Positions 35,005-35,635 of a stretch of 35,635 bases of DNA are shown here, piece by piece. This DNA is from Christensenella sp. UBA6420 (lineage in GTDB: Bacteria > Bacillota > Clostridia > Christensenellales > DTU072), in contig DJPE01000068.1 of assembly GCA_002439705.1 (NCBI GenBank), forward strand, positions 7,545-43,179, given 5' to 3'. Under the pieces are notes generated by a model. It did no database searches. It was not told the origin of the DNA and saw nothing but the letters and a program-made list of their open reading frames with translations. Position numbers and translations under genes: made by a program. How positions within the stretch are numbered: the stretch's first letter is position 1; each line of letters opens with the position of its first letter.

Positions 35005-35009
35005 TTACT

Positions 35010-35016
35010 CTTCTCC
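35010..35016 (-). promoter_or_regulatory. Shine-Dalgarno site of the giant gene
   Basis: GGAGAAG on the minus strand. The GGAG core ends 8 bases before the ATG at 35004, a near-optimal spacing. With the in-frame TAA directly before the ATG, it fixes the start. Confidence 0.88.
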
Positions 35017-35068
35017 GTTTTGGCTTTTTTGTTAAAAGGCGCACTTCACCCTTTTTCTACGCAGTTTA

Positions 35069-35097
35069 ATTATACCGCGTATCGCATTGCGTGTCAA
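35069..35097 (-). promoter_or_regulatory. Consensus sigma-A/sigma-70 promoter of the giant gene
   Basis: Minus strand: TTGACA (35092-35097), a 17-base spacer, then TATAAT (35069-35074). Both hexamers are exact consensus. The expected start site is near 35062, giving a leader of about 58 bases. An AT-rich tract at 35104-35131 lies just upstream of the -35 and could act as an UP element. A weak six-pair stem, AAAAGG/CCTTTT, lies in the leader at 35034-35055. Confidence 0.9.
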
Positions 35098-35103
35098 TAG
35101 CCG

Positions 35104-35131
35104 AATTTTACATTTATATAAATATATATAA
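35104..35131 (-). promoter_or_regulatory. AT-rich tract upstream of the giant-gene promoter (possible UP element)
   Basis: Twenty-eight bases of nearly pure A/T with alternating TA steps, beginning 7 bases upstream of the -35 hexamer on the minus strand. Its position fits an alpha-CTD-binding UP element. It might equally serve a divergent feoA promoter, but no convincing hexamer pair was found for that direction. Confidence 0.5.
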
Positions 35132-35157
35132 CGAGCGGGCAAGACGTGCCTTGACCT

Positions 35158-35174
35158 GCGAAAAAATATTTCGC
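35158..35174. promoter_or_regulatory. Short palindrome GCGAAA-N5-TTTCGC
   Basis: Perfect six-base arms around an A/T-rich five-base centre, in the middle of the divergent intergenic region. Size and symmetry fit a dimeric repressor site that could act on either gene. No known operator consensus is matched. Confidence 0.3.
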
Positions 35175-35266
35175 GACGACCTATTATACCGACCAAAAAA
35201 CAAACAGCCGGACTTATGCGAAAAAATCGGCAATCTTACAAAAAAACAGAAAAAATCATTTGCTCG

Positions 35267-35292
35267 GTTTTTGTCGGATTTTGCCGAAAAAC
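35267..35292. promoter_or_regulatory. Imperfect hairpin GTTTTT/AAAAAC upstream of feoA
   Basis: GTTTTT pairs with AAAAAC, and an inner CGG pairs with CCG around a six-base loop, with a two-base GT bulge. It lies about 70 bases before feoA. The GC core is only three pairs and no U-run follows, so a terminator is unlikely. An operator or leader structure is possible. Confidence 0.25.
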
Positions 35293-35362
35293 AACTTATC
35301 CGTAAACTTATCGAAAAACCGCCGCGGTCACGATTTATTTTCCGTCGGAATATTATTATATC

Positions 35363-35635
35363 GTGAAAAAAACTTACTTTACGCAGGGCAAATACGTAGG
35401 GGTAAAAAATATTCCCGATTCCGAATTTTCCGTCAGGCTCGATAATCTCGGCATAACGGAAGGATGTCCTGTATATATTAAAAAAGTAAGTTCGCGCGGC
35501 GGTCCTTTGATTATTTCGGCAAGGCGTACGATCTATGCCGTACGACAGGAAAATTTAGCGTCGGTAGCGACGACGGTAAAAAATGAAAATTGCACTTGTC
35601 GGGAACCCAAACTGCGGCAAAACGACGCTCTTCAA
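35363..35635 (+). CDS. feoA: FeoA family ferrous iron transport protein (frame open to window end)
   Basis: GTG start at 35363-35365, with a weak GGAA about 12 bases upstream. Residues 1-72 fit FeoA, the small SH3-like cytosolic partner of the FeoB iron channel: Gly-Lys-Tyr-Val-Gly-Val near the start, Arg-Leu-Asp-Asn-Leu-Gly-Ile-Thr-Glu-Gly in the middle, Gly-Gly-Pro-Leu-Ile-Ile, and Ala-Val-Arg-Gln-Glu-Asn-Leu-Ala near the end. FeoA proteins are usually about 75 residues. Here the frame stays open past that point and overlaps feoB by at least 53 bases. A single extra base in the A-run at 35578-35583 would give a 74-residue protein ending in an ATGA overlap with feoB. The identity is firm; the C-terminus is not. 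Confidence 0.85.
   Translation, partial: MKKTYFTQGKYVGVKNIPDSEFSVRLDNLGITEGCPVYIKKVSSRGGPLIISARRTIYAVRQENLASVATTVKNENCTCREPKLRQNDALQ
35583..35635 (+). CDS. feoB: FeoB ferrous iron transporter, N-terminal fragment (cut by window end)
   Basis: ATG at 35583. The 17 complete codons read MKIALVGNPNCGKTTLF, the G1 (P-loop) motif GNPNCGKTT at the very start of FeoB's cytosolic GTPase domain. FeoB is a membrane Fe(II) transporter normally of 650-850 residues; only the start is present. The frame has a TAA two codons upstream (35577-35579), so this ATG is the first available. Position directly after feoA on the same strand is the standard feoAB operon order. The P-loop alone could belong to another small GTPase, but together with feoA the call is strong. 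Confidence 0.9.
   Translation, partial: MKIALVGNPNCGKTTLF

Larger units (their letters stand above)
13540..34740 (-). repeat. Tandem array of ~14 divergent beta-rich modules
   Basis: Protein-level repeats. The first half of each unit has long alternating-hydrophobicity strands ending in a Tyr-x-Asp/Asn-like marker, then a Lys/Arg-Ile-x-x-Ser element and an amphipathic helix. Marker codons lie at 34507, 33496, 32569, 31327, 29176, 27985, 27031, 24637, 23632, 22825, 16279, 15292, 14470 and 13621. Typical examples are VYLDLSGLGLPKISLSN (14428-14478) and VYADLGTLGLFRASISG. The second half has a Gly-x-Leu-x-Ile strand, an Ala and a Leu-rich helix ending in Leu-Gly-x-Asp, seen near 32150, 30080, 28890, 27750, 26560, 24340, 23440, 22560, 15950, 15040, 14200 and 12450. 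Marker spacing is 269-414 residues, except three intervals (717, 798 and 2,182) that contain helical insertions. I do not recognise the family. Tandem hydrophobic-groove folds (TULIP, repeating-beta-groove, AsmA-like) are possible relatives by architecture only. Confidence 0.75.
35005..35362. other. Divergent intergenic region between the giant gene and feoA
   Basis: 358 bases. The left third holds the giant gene's leader, ribosome-binding site and promoter. The right part is A-rich and contains two short inverted repeats (35158-35174 and 35267-35292). No tRNA, small ORF with a credible start, riboswitch or Fur/DtxR-type box is recognisable by eye. A plus-strand TTGACC at 35151-35156 lacks a correctly spaced -10, so the feoA promoter is not assigned. 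Confidence 0.7.

Noticed and set aside
1..35004. Non-ribosomal peptide or polyketide megasynthase
   Set aside because: No carrier-protein Ser motif, ketosynthase Cys motif or adenylation core is visible, and the protein has a lipoprotein signal peptide, so it works outside the cytoplasm.
35151..35187. feoA promoter from TTGACC (35151) and TATTAT (35182) on the plus strand
   Set aside because: The spacer would be 25 bases, far from the 16-18 needed, and no other hexamer pair with acceptable spacing was found.
35267..35292. Rho-independent terminator in the intergenic region
   Set aside because: Only three G-C pairs in the stem, a bulge, and no U-run after it; no gene on either strand ends here.
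35091..35366. Small plus-strand ORF of 91 codons in the intergenic region (and another at 35260-35445)
   Set aside because: Lys/Arg/Phe-rich translations of A-rich non-coding DNA, no ribosome-binding site; the second overlaps feoA in another frame.
1..35635. CRISPR array, tRNA/rRNA genes, insertion sequences or phage genes
   Set aside because: No regularly spaced direct repeats, cloverleaf-like sequence, transposase or phage motif seen; repeats here are at protein level and strongly diverged.

Overview
The window is almost entirely one gene. A single uninterrupted minus-strand reading frame runs from an ATG at 35002-35004 to a TAA at 1-3 and encodes a predicted secreted lipoprotein of 11,667 residues. 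The remaining ~630 bases at the right edge hold a 358-base divergent intergenic region and the start of a plus-strand ferrous-iron uptake operon: feoA, then the first codons of feoB, cut by the window end. The consensus sigma-A type promoter, strong Shine-Dalgarno site, standard code, type-II signal peptide and Clostridia-like FeoB start suggest an uncultivated Bacillota (Clostridia-like) bacterium. That placement is inference.

Layout of the giant protein, N to C terminus (right to left in the window). (1) A lipoprotein signal peptide with Cys38, about 34891-35004. (2) About 13540-34740: a tandem array of divergent beta-rich modules. I find 14 copies of a Tyr-x-Asp/Asn marker followed by a Lys-Ile-x-x-Ser strand/helix element, and 12 copies of a second-half signature (Gly-x-Leu-x-Ile, then Ala and a Leu-rich helix). 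The base period is 269-414 residues, and the few longer intervals contain helical insertions. (3) Several alpha-helical insertions, the largest about 1,880 residues (16760-22400), many carrying a recurring Ala-Trp-x-x-hydrophobic motif. (4) One clear and one weaker carboxypeptidase-regulatory-like beta domain, a His/Asp-rich loop and a Gly-rich hydrophobic segment (about 9400-11515). (5) A C-terminal beta-rich third (about 3-9420) with recurring Asp/Asn-Pro-Tyr/Phe motifs, resembling degenerate bacterial Ig-like repeats.

I recognise no enzyme, carrier-protein domain, LPXTG anchor or S-layer motif in it. The evidence fits a lipid-anchored, very long extracellular structural or adhesive protein. 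A hydrophobic-groove protein is a testable but unproven alternative for the modular array. The giant gene and feoAB share the intergenic region. The giant gene has a perfect -35/-10 promoter with an AT-rich upstream tract; I could not identify the feoAB promoter. The feoA frame does not close before feoB, which suggests either a long overlap or a frameshift in an A-run.
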